A stretch of 64,000 nucleotides of DNA from Daldinia sp. FL1419 (Eukaryota; Ascomycota; Sordariomycetes; Xylariales; Hypoxylaceae), in NCBI GenBank assembly GCA_025201765.1, contig MU623344.1, positions 62,001 through 126,000 on the forward strand, written 5' to 3'. This document shows, in pieces, positions 1 through 12,381 of the stretch (position 1 is the stretch's first letter; the number at the start of each line of letters is the position of its first letter). The notes under the pieces were generated by a model. It did no database searches, was not told where the DNA came from, and saw only the letters and a list, made by a program, of their open reading frames with translations. Position numbers and translations under genes: made by a program.

Positions 1-1186
1 TTGACATAGTACCATCTAAGTTAGACGAGGCCCTTTTAACCTTGATGAGAATTTTGCCAAGTAGTTCCTCTAACCTTGGCATTCGGCCACTTGGGCAGCC
101 GTCGTGAGGCTTGTCGACTAGTAAACCAGCCCATTCTTCTTTCATGATTTGAACCATGACCGCCTGCTGCTCTTGGTCGGCGTGAACTTCTAGGCTAACA
201 ATAATGGGTAAATCAGTTGCCTCGAAGGCTACTTCGCGAACAGCTTTGCACACTTCACGAAACCCAACGGGTGTCGTAAGAGTATAACCGTGCATCACAA
301 TTGGCTCGTCAGGTGGTAACGACGGCCTAGATCTTACGGATAGACGTTCGGAGTCGAGTTCGCTAGCGAGGGTGGTCGGGTCAAGGGTAGCGCCAATCTC
401 TCGGCCAAACGGCGGCGGTGCCAGCTCGGATCTGCTGCATCTTGGACTGTGGCTGTGAATTTTCTCGACACCTAATCTTTGTCGAGCCTTCTCAACTGTC
501 TCCTCTACAGCATCCTTGAAGTGCGCAGCAGCTGTATGTAAACTTCCGCCGGAAAGGTGACGAACATGCTCAAATCTTGAGGCTGGCCTCGACGATCCCT
601 CTCTCGGATTATCCGGTGTGGAGCTTTGTGAATCACTATTCCACACATCTATTTCCACACACCTACAACCTCTTCTAAGAACGCGCCTGTATGCGTCCGA
701 CGTGCTTCGGCCAGACAACTGATTACCGGATAAATATGTGTTGTGACTGCTGCTAATAAAATAATTACTTATAGGTTTCGAGAGGTCTTTTTGTTCCAAA
801 TCGACCGGCTTTTCTGCTTCAAGACCAAATTGAAGCCACCACACTTCAAGAAACTTCTCAAATCTATATCTATCCTCCGTTAATTCTGGAGCCTTGTTGC
901 CCTGGACGATTTCAAGAAAGTCCGCAAAGGCTTGCCGTGATAAATGTGTATCTCTTCGGCGTAAAGAGTCATAAAGCTGTCGTAGATGTCGTTGAATAGC
1001 AGCACTTAGATACACTTCCTTCCCGCCATCCTGAAAGTGTATAGCTGTTGGCGTAATAAATGAAGCTAGAGCGATTGCCCGCTTAAGCGCTTTAATCGAA
1101 TTGGTTCCAAGCTCTGAATTTAACGTAAGTCGTCGCCGAATCGTCGCTGAGCGCGTCGGTGTCGCGTGGCTTGTTCGTCTACGCAT
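1..1186 (-). CDS. Phosphoinositide-specific phospholipase C, N-terminal part (partial at window edge)
   Basis: Open minus-strand frame of 395 codons starting at the ATG at 1184-1186, which has an in-frame TGA two codons upstream; the frame runs off the left edge, so the C-terminus is outside. The PLC X domain is clear: NYFISSSHNTYLSGNQL with catalytic His148, then RGCRCVEIDVW, then PIVMHGYTLT with the second catalytic His299, then SLEVHADQEQQAVMVQIMKE and KILIKVKR. By family knowledge it cleaves PIP2 to IP3 and diacylglycerol at membranes and needs Ca2+; the Y and C2 domains should lie beyond the edge. The N-terminal 140 residues resemble the EF-hand-like leader of fungal PLCs. About 110 residues, including a charged helix, are inserted between the EIDVW strand and the second His. 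No intron is seen. Confidence 0.93.
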   Translation of the reverse strand, partial: MRRRTSHATPTRSATIRRRLTLNSELGTNSIKALKRAIALASFITPTAIHFQDGGKEVYLSAAIQRHLRQLYDSLRRRDTHLSRQAFADFLEIVQGNKAPELTEDRYRFEKFLEVWWLQFGLEAEKPVDLEQKDLSKPISNYFISSSHNTYLSGNQLSGRSTSDAYRRVLRRGCRCVEIDVWNSDSQSSTPDNPREGSSRPASRFEHVRHLSGGSLHTAAAHFKDAVEETVEKARQRLGVEKIHSHSPRCSRSELAPPPFGREIGATLDPTTLASELDSERLSVRSRPSLPPDEPIVMHGYTLTTPVGFREVCKAVREVAFEATDLPIIVSLEVHADQEQQAVMVQIMKEEWAGLLVDKPHDGCPSGRMPRLEELLGKILIKVKRASSNLDGTMS

Positions 1187-3353
1187 CTGTCATACAACTA
1201 TCAGCATTCACTCCGAAGCGCTAATATACATGTCCTAGAAAAAATGGAAACCGCGTCAAGTCATCGTCGGCTTACATTGAGGCACATCGAGTTCGCGTTA
1301 ATAAATTGGCCTAGCCCTTGCAAAGTGGCACTCCCTTATTTATGCCCCAATTAAGCAAGAGAAAGGGATATTGAAGAGTACAAGAGTAAAGGCGTCGCTC
1401 CCCTTATGTAGGGTCAGGAAACAATAGCTCTTGACCCGACTAGATTGATAACATTCATGAAAACGAAACCTTGAGCGCAAATAGTTGGATGACTTGACGA
1501 CAGATAAAGGAAAGCCCGATTCCAAAGCAGCAGGATTGGGAGAATGTAAAGTCAGAAAACGTATGACGAGGGTTTGTAATGTAAAATGAAGAGAAATGCA
1601 AGAAGAGAAAAAAACGTCAAGGTTCGAGTTATGGTTCAGCTTCAGCTATGGGCAGGGTGCAGCCTCATCCCAGCACGATTCTAAAAAGAGCAGTAGCGGG
1701 TCTCCACTGCTGTGGTAGAGACTAGAACACGACCAATCCAGCCGTTTCAGGGGAGCCGATCCCTGAAAATAAGCTATTATTCGTAGGGCTGTACCGTAGG
1801 ACCGGGCCCTGTATGTCTTGGTTGCCCACCACCAAGAGACTAGTCGACGTTGGAGGGTCTCGAAAGCCTGGGTTGATTAAGTTGGAATTCAGGAACGGAA
1901 ATGCTGAAATAAGACCTGATAAGAAAACGCTCTCAAGACGAGACGGGAGAAATAAATTAAACGGCAGCCGACTTGATAAAATGCACACAGCTCAGCACAG
2001 GCCCAGACCGCTACTACTCAAGGAAAGGTTTAGGTCAGCCTAAGTCAAGTCGTGCCGTGCCGTTGAGCCCTAGGGGGGCATATGGGTACGGGGGCGGAGT
2101 CTAACATCGAAAGGCAATAGTTATTGGCCCCCAATTTGATGACCGACAGCTGGAGATGGTAGAGTGGACATGCAAGTCAACGGTGATGGCTGGTTGATAA
2201 ATCCACTGATGATACCCTCCACTTTTCTAGAGTGATATCATTCGTCTCGACCACAGCTGAAAGATTCTAATACAACACCAGGGTGCATCGTACGATTTCA
2301 GGTCTAGATAAGAAAAGAAAATCAATTTTCAGGTCTAAGTTTAAGCTGGGGAAAAACCACCTGGAAGCGAAGCAAGTCTCCCTTGGCAAGACAATACTGG
2401 TAATGCGAGTCGAGGTGAATCTCAAATCGATCGACCCAAGGTAGAACTGGACGAAGGAAAATGACGAAACGGGAATGACTTGATGCGGCTAAATTTTGTT
2501 TATCCGACTGCGCCTCAACGGGGGGACCCATCCAATTGTGATGGACGTTTCATAAGAGAAAGTCACATAGTAAAAGAGTGAGCACGGGGCAATGCAAAAA
2601 TTGGAGTTTTTCTTGGGCGGAGCTTACAGAAAGCAGAAAACGCAGACGTGCAGGACATCCCACGGATGCAGATGTGAGCAAAGATGCGTGCGGATGTGCA
2701 ACCAGGAAAAAAAAAAAAAGGGAAAAAGTGGAAAATTCGTACTAGGTCACTAGTCAAACCTAGTTGGAAACTTAGGTAACTAGTCCTAGTTACTCGCAAC
2801 TCGCAAGTTGTACATACCTGCCCAGTAACCTTAGGTAGTTGCAGTCTCAATCGCAAGTTATCAAATCGTAGTTGCGGTTGCAGTTATAGAGTTGCAATGC
2901 AGTTTCCAGCTCACTACCTTACATGTCAGCCCCAATCTATTAGGTATAATTAATTACTTAAGTACCCAAATAACTAATTGCTAATTACCCTAACCTAGTG
3001 TACAAGGAACATAATGTATGTAATCAATTAAAAGCAGCACATAAAGTTGGGGTAAAAAAAAGGGGGGGGAGGGGGGAGTTATCCGTCACTCATAACTAAA
3101 TCTAGTAATAAAGACAAGGCTGCAGACCGAAGCGACGTCATGATTTATTGGAAAGACGTTTTTACCCCAAGTCGGCCAACTCATTAATACATCAATAACA
3201 CACTCAGCCACGTTCCCCGTCAGTCGAATCAACCTTAGGCATGAAAGCCTGGCTATGCTAACAAACCGATAGTCTTCGCCGACCAACTCAACTCAACTCA
3301 ACTTACTTAGGTACCGATAATAAGAGATAGAGGGGTTAATTACTACGCCGGTC
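1187..3353. other. Intergenic, no gene supported
   Basis: Upstream region of the PLC gene and of the cupin gene. Only short ORFs without recognisable domains occur. Contents seen: an A-run at about 2704-2719, purine runs near 3054-3077, and scattered TAGGTA-type words. I see no RNA gene. Confidence 0.6.
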
Positions 3354-3717
3354 ATGCCGAGCAAGAGCCGCAAGGATTATGAGAAAGAAGTCCGGTCCTG
3401 GGGTTTTTCTCACGTCTTCACTTGGACTGACGGCCCGTATGTTTCAGGTCCCACGTCGGCGGATGTAAAAAAAAGGGGGAGTTGTCGAAATGCTAACTCA
3501 CTAATACTTATGCAGCAATGCCCATTACAGACCACATTCTCATTCCGGCCTGACAACGCACTTGATCCTGGATGGTCACTTCACTATTACCTACCCAGAG
3601 GACCCTACCCCGGAAAAAAAGACTTACACGGTCGGTGATCGCATCGACGTCGATGCCGGCCGCGTCCACGAAGTTTGGATAGGCGACGATGGATGTACCT
3701 ACGTCATAGGCGAATAA
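3354..3717 (+). CDS. Small single-domain cupin protein (94 aa, one intron)
   Basis: Exons 3354-3436 and 3516-3717. The 79-bp intron has donor GTATGT, a TGCTAAC branch point and acceptor TGCAG, and restores a continuous frame of 94 residues ending in TAA. The product shows both cupin motifs. The first is PHSHSGLTTHLILDG (His36, His38; the usual Glu position holds Thr and His43 follows). The second is VGDRIDVDAGRVHEVWIG with His79 (the usual Pro replaced by Asp). Length and motifs fit a minimal one-barrel metal-binding cupin; similar stand-alone cupins are often annotated only as cupin_2 domain proteins. Substrate unknown. The family call is secure; an enzymatic role is not shown. A naive ORF reading continues through the intron and loses the second motif. 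Confidence 0.85.
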
Positions 3718-4361
3718 TCTCTGTTTAGCTAGCAGTGGCAATGTAGAGTAAAGGGTGGTAAGATATTACAGATGTATGTGTCGTGGTGTGGTCCTAGCGT
3801 TGACCTGGTGATTGAATACATTATTGACTATCTAATAAACAGGGTGGCAACAAATGCTTTTTCCAAGAGACAAGATCTACCAGGGGTATTAAGCTTAATT
3901 CCAGGCATATTTCAGTCTCAATTGTATGAACAAAGTCCCCCATTAACCAGTAGGCCTAGACCACCGTGGCGGTGGCTCTAGACACCATCAGCGTGATGCC
4001 GTCCTCTACGGAATACGAGCGAGGTCAGCCATTCAATCAGCCTATGAGTGTATATAGAAGCAGCGCCGTTACTGTGTGCCTAGCTCTAGATACTAATATC
4101 AGGGAAACGACCGAATTCATAGACTTCCCCAACCTTCTGAAAATAAGTGGAAAAGAGCTGTCATTTTGTAATACAATGGAAAACAGTGGCTTGTTAAGGT
4201 TTTGCCATCGTATAAGGTAGAAATAATACTATCAACATCCACCTACGCTGAAATGGCCCCGGGCGAAAGCGAGCGCTTCCGTGTCCTGGACCTCCAGACA
4301 CCATGAGGCATATGCAAGTTATGGGGATAGTGACGACAGTTGACCCGGATCGCTCACGAGA

Positions 4362-4828
4362 TTAGGTCCAGTTTTGGATCTCCGTCCTCGGAGGCTTATG
4401 GGAAACTACCATCGCCTTTACGACGTTAAGATCTTGGCCCGACGGGTGCCCGAAACCTACAGGACTTAAGCAAACAGATTTCGAGTATTGTAAGTTCGTC
4501 CGGATGTCTAGAGTCTGAGTAGTAATGCCTAACACGCATATAGTTCTACCATCCTGAAAGCAATCTACTATGGCAAATAAACACCCCACTCGAATATCTT
4601 CATTTGCAAATACCGTATTTAATCGAAACGTGCCGGTATTCATTGTTCCTCTTTGCATGGGCTTACGCAAGTATTCGCCACGGTCGACAATGGGACGATA
4701 ACGACGGCCCTCCAAGAAGTGGTATCATGGATGGTGACGGCGCCGTCATCGGCAGGTCCCGTAGATAGGTAATATGATGATGGGTCGAAAGTCTTAACTA
4801 GTCGAGCACGAGTGTCGTTGAGGTCCAA
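4362..4828 (-). pseudogene. Possible decayed coding fragment (two overlapping frames)
   Basis: Two minus-strand ORFs overlap with a one-frame offset: 4640-4828 (begins MDLNDTRARLVKTFDPSSYY) and 4362-4715 (contains GTFRLNTVFANEDIRVGCLF). Joined by a frameshift near 4700 they would read as about 150 residues of non-repetitive, protein-like composition. I do not recognise a family and there is no good start context or splice signal at the junction. It could be chance. A remnant of a frameshifted gene is the most I would propose. Confidence 0.2.
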
Positions 4829-6661
4829 GTCAGATAGGCGTCAATAGTTTCAAATAGCACATGGTCAGCTGATGCCTATCGGTCAAACATGTAATGACAT
4901 AAACTAGGTAAACATGTGGGTGAAATTTTCGCTAAATAGCTGCCGCAAGATGTTGTGTAAAATCGATCTCGTGGGGGCTCGTATCACCACATTCCGGAAA
5001 GCTGACGAGTCCTCAAATCTGTACCCATTAGAAACCACGATTACACCGCGGGGTAAGCATTAGCCACGGCCCTGGGCAAGTTGAAACATTTGCCAGATCC
5101 TATCGGAAGCTATAGCTCGATAGCCGCTGTTGTGAAGCGGAGTAGCGGTTATACTTGAACGAAGCCTGCATTTGAGGTTATCGTCCTGCATTGGTGTATT
5201 GTAAGGCGTCATATGGAAAGTGAAGGACACCTGTTTTGATGGCCATCGCCGTCGAAATATCCGAGAAAATACGCATGAAGTATCTAGGATAGTGATAGCC
5301 TTTCTATCCATACCTAGGTAGGTAGGTAGATATGCCCTATCGACTTAGACATTCATGGGACCGTAGGGCAGGCCTCTCTAGCCGGATGGATAGGTATGCT
5401 TAAATAAATCATCTCCCGCCCACACGATCCTGCGACTTCGGATTGCCTACTAAGTACGAATTAATTAATAATAGCAGCCGCACGCTTCTGCCGTGGGGTT
5501 TAATCAAAGCTTGCGTAAGAGCCTGCATAGAACATGCTGTAGCACGACAACGAGAACGAATGATCTCAAGTTATGAATGAAGTCGCATTGCAGTCTGATG
5601 GAACATTCCGTCTTGCAGTAGCGGGCTTGATTAGCGATCTGCATCAAGGGTATCAAAAGTTTAATCGTACGCTCCGTATATTGACAATAGCGTAGGAGGT
5701 TGTCTTTGATGCAGTTCTCCCTGTCTCGTGTCCATGTAGGGAAATATTAGAAGTTAGGTAGCTAGACACGACATCCCCTTATGATGACATTGGCATTGGT
5801 AATAACCTAACCTAGGAATTCTTGACCGCCATCAGAGACAAGGAGATGACCACGAAAAACTTCATTTTTGCGTCAGATTTAGCAAACAACAACCACGTAC
5901 ATAAAACAACCAGTGGTTATACGTTATGCAAGAGGGCGGTGAAAAATAACATTTGCTGTCGCCGAAATAACCAATAACCTGCATATGTGCTCTGTAAGTT
6001 ATCGGCAAGAAGAGAAGTTTCGGGAGGTCAACACCGAATCAAGGTTTCGCGACATTTGGGAGATATTTTGGATGGGATCAAGTGGGGTAATATCTTTACG
6101 ATTACGACGCTGCGGAATCGATCCCTCCATCATCTCATTCGCTTAGGAATAGATTAAGAAAGCATCTTTGATTGGAGACAAGCTTCTAACCTAGACGTGT
6201 TTTCTCTATTTCTGTAAACAACGCGGCGCGTGTTAAATCCGAGGTTATGTATGGGGGTTTTTTTTTCACCAGTGACGTCTTCAATAATCATAGATCAGCT
6301 TTCGAAGGATGACCCCAATATTAAGACGTGTGGGGAGCAATACCTATCGGAAGTGCCAGGAAGAGAAAAGGTTCATTCTGTTAAGGAATTGGTCGGATAT
6401 TTGAGATTTGAAGCATCGGCTGAACTTTTGAAGAAGATAGAGAACAGGGCCGGAGTGTTTGAAGCGGTAATCCTGGTCAATCTGCTGGCATAACCCTTGT
6501 AATTCATGTCTCCCCGGTCTTTGTGGCTGGTCTTGGTCCCGCTCCGCGAGACGCAACGTCAGCTGTACAGAGTTAGGTCAAAGGTTATCGAAGCTTAGTA
6601 TTGCTCTATCGAAATGTACGATCTGATGCTGCAAAAATAAATGTATGCAGATATCATAACA

Positions 6662-6662
6662 G

Positions 6663-6700
<38 letters not shown>

Positions 6701-6710
6701 GAAAGAGAGA
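6662..6710. repeat. GA/GAAA microsatellite
   Basis: A run of about 14 GA units followed by interrupted AAGAGAGAAAGAAAGAGAGA. Simple-sequence repeat in non-coding DNA. Confidence 0.95.
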
Positions 6711-8078
6711 CCAGCCCGAAACGCGTACGTTTGTGATGATAGAATGACGGCCAACGATAATTGATACTTCGGAGATTTTCCTTAACGTGGCTGCTTGGAT
6801 GCAAGTTGTTGGTCTATGTGTATCTACATAGTAAAGTGAGAATATATCGCGTGTAATAGTTACATAACATTGAAGTGTTAGATTTTGCTCTCATCCCTGA
6901 AAGACTTCGGATGTCGGAGACAACGGAACGAATAAGGATAGGTATGTACAGTAGTCTTATTTCTTAAGTCACGGGGCTAATATACATTTGAATGTGGCAA
7001 CTTAGCCGTACCGAAGGACTTTCCTTATTTAGAGGTAGTGAATAGGTATGATGGATATCTGATAGAAGTACCGTAGAAGATGGCAAAAGATGGATTCATG
7101 CGAGGTGATACCGAACCCATTGTCTCGCATATATGAGCAAGGATAAGCTACTGGTAGCACATAGCTATCTTTTTGTATCATTGGCAGCTTCGGGCAGGTA
7201 GCTTAGTTCAGGCTAGGACAATTAAACTAATTGGAAGTGGCTTTTGAATGTGTATTGTCAAATTTACCGTAGCTTCACTGTTTGTTATAGTTACATATAC
7301 TAAACCTAGATAGCTTAAGCCTTGGCTATAAAAAGTTCCGTCATCCGAGGCCCTTACCAGCTAGCAGCAGTACGTATATGCATTCAACGCTTAACTTTAT
7401 TCACTTAGTTGATTAGAGCTTGCGTAGACATACCAGTTTTCAAATAAAAAGTAGAATTCGGCAATGCCTTAGATATACGTGGTTTAGTTTGCATATACTA
7501 GACATTTGATGTATAGTCGACTAGGTACATGGCCTTGGTTTATGTGTCTTTAGCTTTCCCAACTTAGATCAATTCCGGTCTCCAATCGGTGCAGGAATAG
7601 AGATTGCAGGGGTTTGAAGATCAGACAGGTACAGGAGCAGCCGGTTGGCGGGGCTTTTATGTACATGTCTACCTATGGAGAAAGGGATAACTGCTTGAAA
7701 GATGAGTGCTAATGGCATAGTTACGGCATATGTACCTACTTTTGCGCCTTCTTTACCTACCTACCTAAAGTACATAGCTTATTAAATCTGTAATGCTAAT
7801 TTCCGCGACTTCCTATAGTTCCCATAGTTTTTTAACATGGGAAAGTCGAGCGTCTCAGTTGCCGCGCTGAAGTAACGGGAAGTGACATCTAAGTCTCGTC
7901 TTAATTCTCCAGATCTCGATGTCCCATCAAACTCAGTCAAGATCAAGTTCCAAATTCAGGTTTCTTCTGCAACAAGGCTCCCAAAACCCACATCTCGCAC
8001 TTCGATCCTTGACCAATAACTTCCACGTTCTCCCAATCATCATCTTCGTGGATGGATCTCTCTTTATTCACTCGTTCT

Positions 8079-8081
<3 letters not shown>

Positions 8082-8122
<41 letters not shown>
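8082..8122. repeat. Poly-T tract, 41 T
   Basis: An uninterrupted run of 41 T, about 760 bp upstream of the ATG at 8879. It may be the complement of a retroposed poly-A tail or a nucleosome-excluding tract. Assembly length is likely uncertain. Confidence 0.95.
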
Positions 8123-8878
8123 CTATGCTTGACCACTTACTTAAACACCTACTTTAGGTACATAAAATAAGGTACCTACAGAGGTATCAGGTATTAAAGG
8201 TTAGGTACCTTAGGAGGAGGTATTTATGTACCTACCTACCTAACATACATGTAACATATCTTATATGTAAGTGTACGCGAACGTCTGCATCACATCTTCC
8301 ACCTTGCAACTCTTCCTTCCTTTATCTGCTTTATTCATTTTACACCCCCCTACATAATATATGTAGTCATGAGCGCAGATCTATCTCCCACGAGAGATAT
8401 ATGACTAAAGCAGCATATCAACTAATGCTGCTGCATTCGTTCCCGTCTCGGCGTAGCTCAGATAAACTCGGTCAGTTAACCCATTCGCCGTCTCAAGACG
8501 CACACCGCGTTACGCACCGAGATAGACAGGACGGGGCTTTTGCGTATCTCCTTTTAATCCACCGTCCCGCATCTCTCCCAACCTCTCTCTCACCGTCCGG
8601 ACTGTTCAGATCAATAATTTCTTATGCATCTGCCCATGTGGCTTTTGGACCCCACGGTGTAATTTGTGCTGCTTTATAAGATACACCTTAGGCTCCCTTT
8701 CATACTTAAATCTTGAATGGTGCCTATTCTTGATCCGAGTTTATTCACCCTCACTTGTATGAAAAGGGCGTAGATCATTAATCGCTAACATTCTACCAAA
8801 GCAATCGGCATGGAATTGTCAATGCTTGCCTAGTACTAGTATTGCGCCGGTTTTTCGGCTTTATTCACTCTTAGCAAC

Positions 8879-11800
8879 ATGGGAAACTCGATGTCCTCCG
8901 AAGCTCCATGGAGAGGTCACCGAGCATCTCAGAAACTATCAAAACCTAAGACAGGTAATCCTACTACAGCTGGCCTGTTAAACACCAATGGCACTTCGAG
9001 CTCAACGCGTCATCCCCCTGCAGGGAGAAGTGCCTCACTTCCCCACGCTCCTATACCTGTAGCCCCGCCGACGGTACCTGAGAAGGATCCAATTGTATCC
9101 GTCAGCATGCTAGGTAGCGAGAAAGGGTTTGATCTGGGACACCGCATTTCGAGGAAGCTTTTTCGTTCCAACACGTCCAAAGAGATACCCAAGCGTCACA
9201 ATAGAAGCAATAGCGTCGAGGTTTCGGATCTTCCGCAAGAGCGTTGGTCAAGCAGAGTGGGGTCTCTGGGAAATGGATTCGAAGAAGGGTATAATAATTA
9301 TAGCCAAGCACCTACCCAAGTGTAAGTCAAGAAATATATTCTCTGTTCTAAAGGCAAGGCTAATATAGTACCGTTAGGAGCTTGTCTATGAACACGTCGC
9401 GAACATCATTCAATTATGATCCTTTCTCGTATGAGGCCCAGCGCTTGTCAAGTCTTGTTAATGAACTATCTCGCGAAGACACTTCACTTATTTCAGAGAA
9501 TCGAATGCATATTTCCGAAACGATGCGGGGCGACTTTAGGGGCCGACGACCGTCGATTCCCGAGGCGACCCCGTCAATAACCCAAAGTAACTCCGACCTA
9601 TCTTTATATACTCCTATGCGCAGGAGATCGTTTATGACCCCTGGGATTGCTACTCGTGATGTGACGACAAGCTCGGGACCTTCGAAGCCAAAAACGAGGT
9701 CGAGTCTCCCCTCGACTCCAGCGCGCCGTGAATCTATGGAATCGATGGGTATTGGGACGATTAGCTCGCCTCCTTTTCTAACCAATCCGGATCCTGTACC
9801 CCGTGCGCTCACCCCGTGCGAAGCGGAATATACACAAATAGGTGCATTCAAGCTCGGTACTCTCCGGATTATAAACGGTAGTCCAGCCAGAAGTCCAGCC
9901 AGAAGTCCAGCTCGGAGTCCTGTTCGAGAGCCTGACGACACTAAGTGCGAGGATACTGGGAACCCAACAGTTGGCGGTACAACAGATTATTCTGGGACGG
10001 GTTCAGTGGTTCCAGTCAACGACAGTCAGCTGAATAACTCTGCAGTTCCAGTCCTAAAAGTTGAGGTTCAAGTGACTGACGGTTCTTTGGATTCGTCGAG
10101 TGGCCCAAATACTCAAGCAGCAGGTTCCACATGCACTCAGGAATCTTTCAAACTTCCAGCTGAGTATCAGTTAAGCCCTTCAACGATCGATGAAGGGAGG
10201 TTGAATATCCCCGATATGCACGTAACTAGCAAACATACAGCGATAGAGGATAAATTGTTCGACGACGAGCCGGAAGAGTGTTCATCAGTTGAGGTACTAG
10301 ATGTGCGACTTGACACAAATGCAAAATCTATGTTGTCCGTGAAGCCAACATCAGAAGGGAGGAGCTCGAAAGAAATCAGTAGGTCTGACAGCGGCATTAC
10401 AAGCCCTTCATCGGAATATTCAGCCGCTCCCTTGTCTAAGGCAGACTCAGGCTACAGTTCAAGTATCTCGCTACGTTCGCTATCCTCAAAACCATCGGCT
10501 CCCGAGAAAGATCGCACTACTGAAGGTACGGACAATATTAGTGTGGGTCACAGCGTGTGTACTGGGGAATCAGAAGTTATAGGCCTTGTTATTGCGACAG
10601 CCAACAACCATATTCCTGAATTATCTATTGAGCCCTCTGCTCCGCCAGTTCCTATGAAGGATCCTCATCTCATTGCTCTAACTAGCCCCAAGATGTCAGG
10701 CGAACTATCACCAAATCGTCAACAGTCTCCTAGGTCATTAGGTAGTCCCCAGTCTGCTCAGACTTCGGGACGAGTTATGCCACCACAGCATACCCGAAAT
10801 TATCCCAATCGAAGTCTTGACACTTATCAGGTGTCTCCGCGTAATCTTCATGTATCTAGTCCTAGTCGAAGCATCACAACGGGTTTCCGCAAGCCGGGGA
10901 AGCTACAAAGGTTCTTAAGCGGAAGTCGAGCACCAATTGCTATTCAGAATACGCACCCTGTTGGATATGGACGTGTCCCTGCTGTCTCTAGAGATATGCA
11001 CGCAAAATTTCAAATGCATGCGGGGAGAAGACCAACCTCGTTCAGGAAATTGGCTCTAAGATCTGCAGCTAGCAAAGAGACACTTGGAACGATCTTGAGT
11101 GTTGGGAGCGCAGAATTACTGCAGGATGATGACCTCTCCTCAAAGACCTTGGGTGGTCATATAATCGTTCCAGATCGAGGCCAAGGGACGCCGGTGTCCG
11201 TTCAATCAAAGACTACGGATAATTCATCCACATTGTCGAAGAAGTCGATCCGCCGCAAACCCGTACCAGCTCGAAGTAACGATACGTCTCCTCAAACGCC
11301 CACAACTGTAAAACCTTGTCTAGGAAACAAGCTCGTCCAAGTCGCATCACATCGAACAATCAACAGAGAGCTCAACAACTCTACTAATACCGTTTCTTCA
11401 AACGGAAGAACAAGATCTTCTACATCCGTTTCATGGCAGCTTAAATCCAGTGATGTGCCAGGTTATACGGAAGAGGAATCGAAGATGATAACTACTAGGC
11501 GTAGTTACGAGTTACCCCAAAGCAAGTTGCGCTCTGCGGCGTTTCTTGAACTTCCACCACCTATACCTAGTTCTAGATTTTCTAAAAGTCCCCCGCCTGT
11601 CAGTATGAGAACTCGAAATATGGGTACCTTGCGGATCCCTTCACCCATAAGGTCAAAGTCGACCCCTCCAGAAAACATGAGTCAACCAGGGCAATCCCCT
11701 TACTCTCATAGGGGGAGTCGGGAATTCAATTTGAGAGCCTCTGACATGAACGGTAATTTCTCGGCAAATCAGACTACGATATCCAGAAGGTCGAGTCGGG

Positions 11801-12381
11801 ATAATTTCCAAGGCTATCCTCCCGGCCAAGTTCGTCCTTATGTCGATAAGTCATATTCTTTGCCTACATCAAACGGTGCTCGGCCTACAAGCTTCAGGCC
11901 TGAAATGGCGGGTCGAACGCCAAGCTGGGATATTCAGATAGATCCTGTTCCTTCCCTTTCTCGACGATCGTCATCCGATTATAGTCGCCGAAGCTCTATT
12001 GCTAGTCAGTCAAGTCAGCGAAGCGCTGCGACTACTGGACCAGCCTTCTTCCGCCAACAGCACCATTCACAGCCCAATTTACCATTACATCGTAGGTCTA
12101 GCTACGACGGGTATAACGCCGCACCTCAAGACAGCTGCGCTCGGGATAATGGACCGTACCCATCGTTATCCCGCAATGGACAGACATACGTATCGGATCC
12201 TTGGAGTGGGCGGTCGATGTCGCTACCACAGCAATTGGACCAACGTATACAGTATCCCGTGCAACCGCCTCGACACCATATTAGACACCGAAGTATGGAT
12301 CAGCATGGTCACCCCACGCCTTATCGAGTTCTCCATTCCTATAATTCCCCTGCTTATCGTCACTTGCCAATCTGGAGATAA
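8879..12381 (+). CDS. Large Ser-rich protein with N-myristoylation-type start (about 1148 aa)
   Basis: Exons 8879-9321 and about 9378-12381. The intron has donor GTAAGT; three AG acceptors (9368, 9377, 9380) are all in the same phase, and 9377 or 9380 fits the GCTAAT branch point best. The protein begins MGNSMSSE, which matches the N-myristoylation pattern Met-Gly-x3-Ser with Gly2 and Ser6. The rest is Ser/Pro/Arg-rich and mostly disordered, with many RRxS and SP sites, an imperfect SPARSPARSPARSP repeat near residue 195, and islands such as HRISRKLFRS. I recognise no folded domain; proteins of this type are conserved in Pezizomycotina as hypothetical proteins. A membrane-tethered, kinase-regulated scaffold is inference. 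The single long frame leaves little doubt that it is coding. Confidence 0.88.

Larger units (their letters stand above)
3718..8878. other. Long gene-poor region
   Basis: About 5 kb with no gene I can support. It holds a possible decayed ORF pair at 4362-4828, an 87-codon plus-strand ORF at 6230-6493 of unknown nature, a GA microsatellite, a TACCTAGGTAGGTAGGTAG block at 5311, a 41-base T run, and a CT-rich leader before the gene at 8879. The last few hundred bases are likely the promoter and 5' leader of that gene. Confidence 0.5.

Noticed and set aside
8401..8679. ORF containing HSFPSRRSSDK, resembling the peptide made by translated Illumina adapter sequence
   Set aside because: At the DNA level (TTCCCGTCTCGGCGTAGC) it differs from the adapter at many positions, so it is not adapter contamination. 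The ORF itself has no supporting features.
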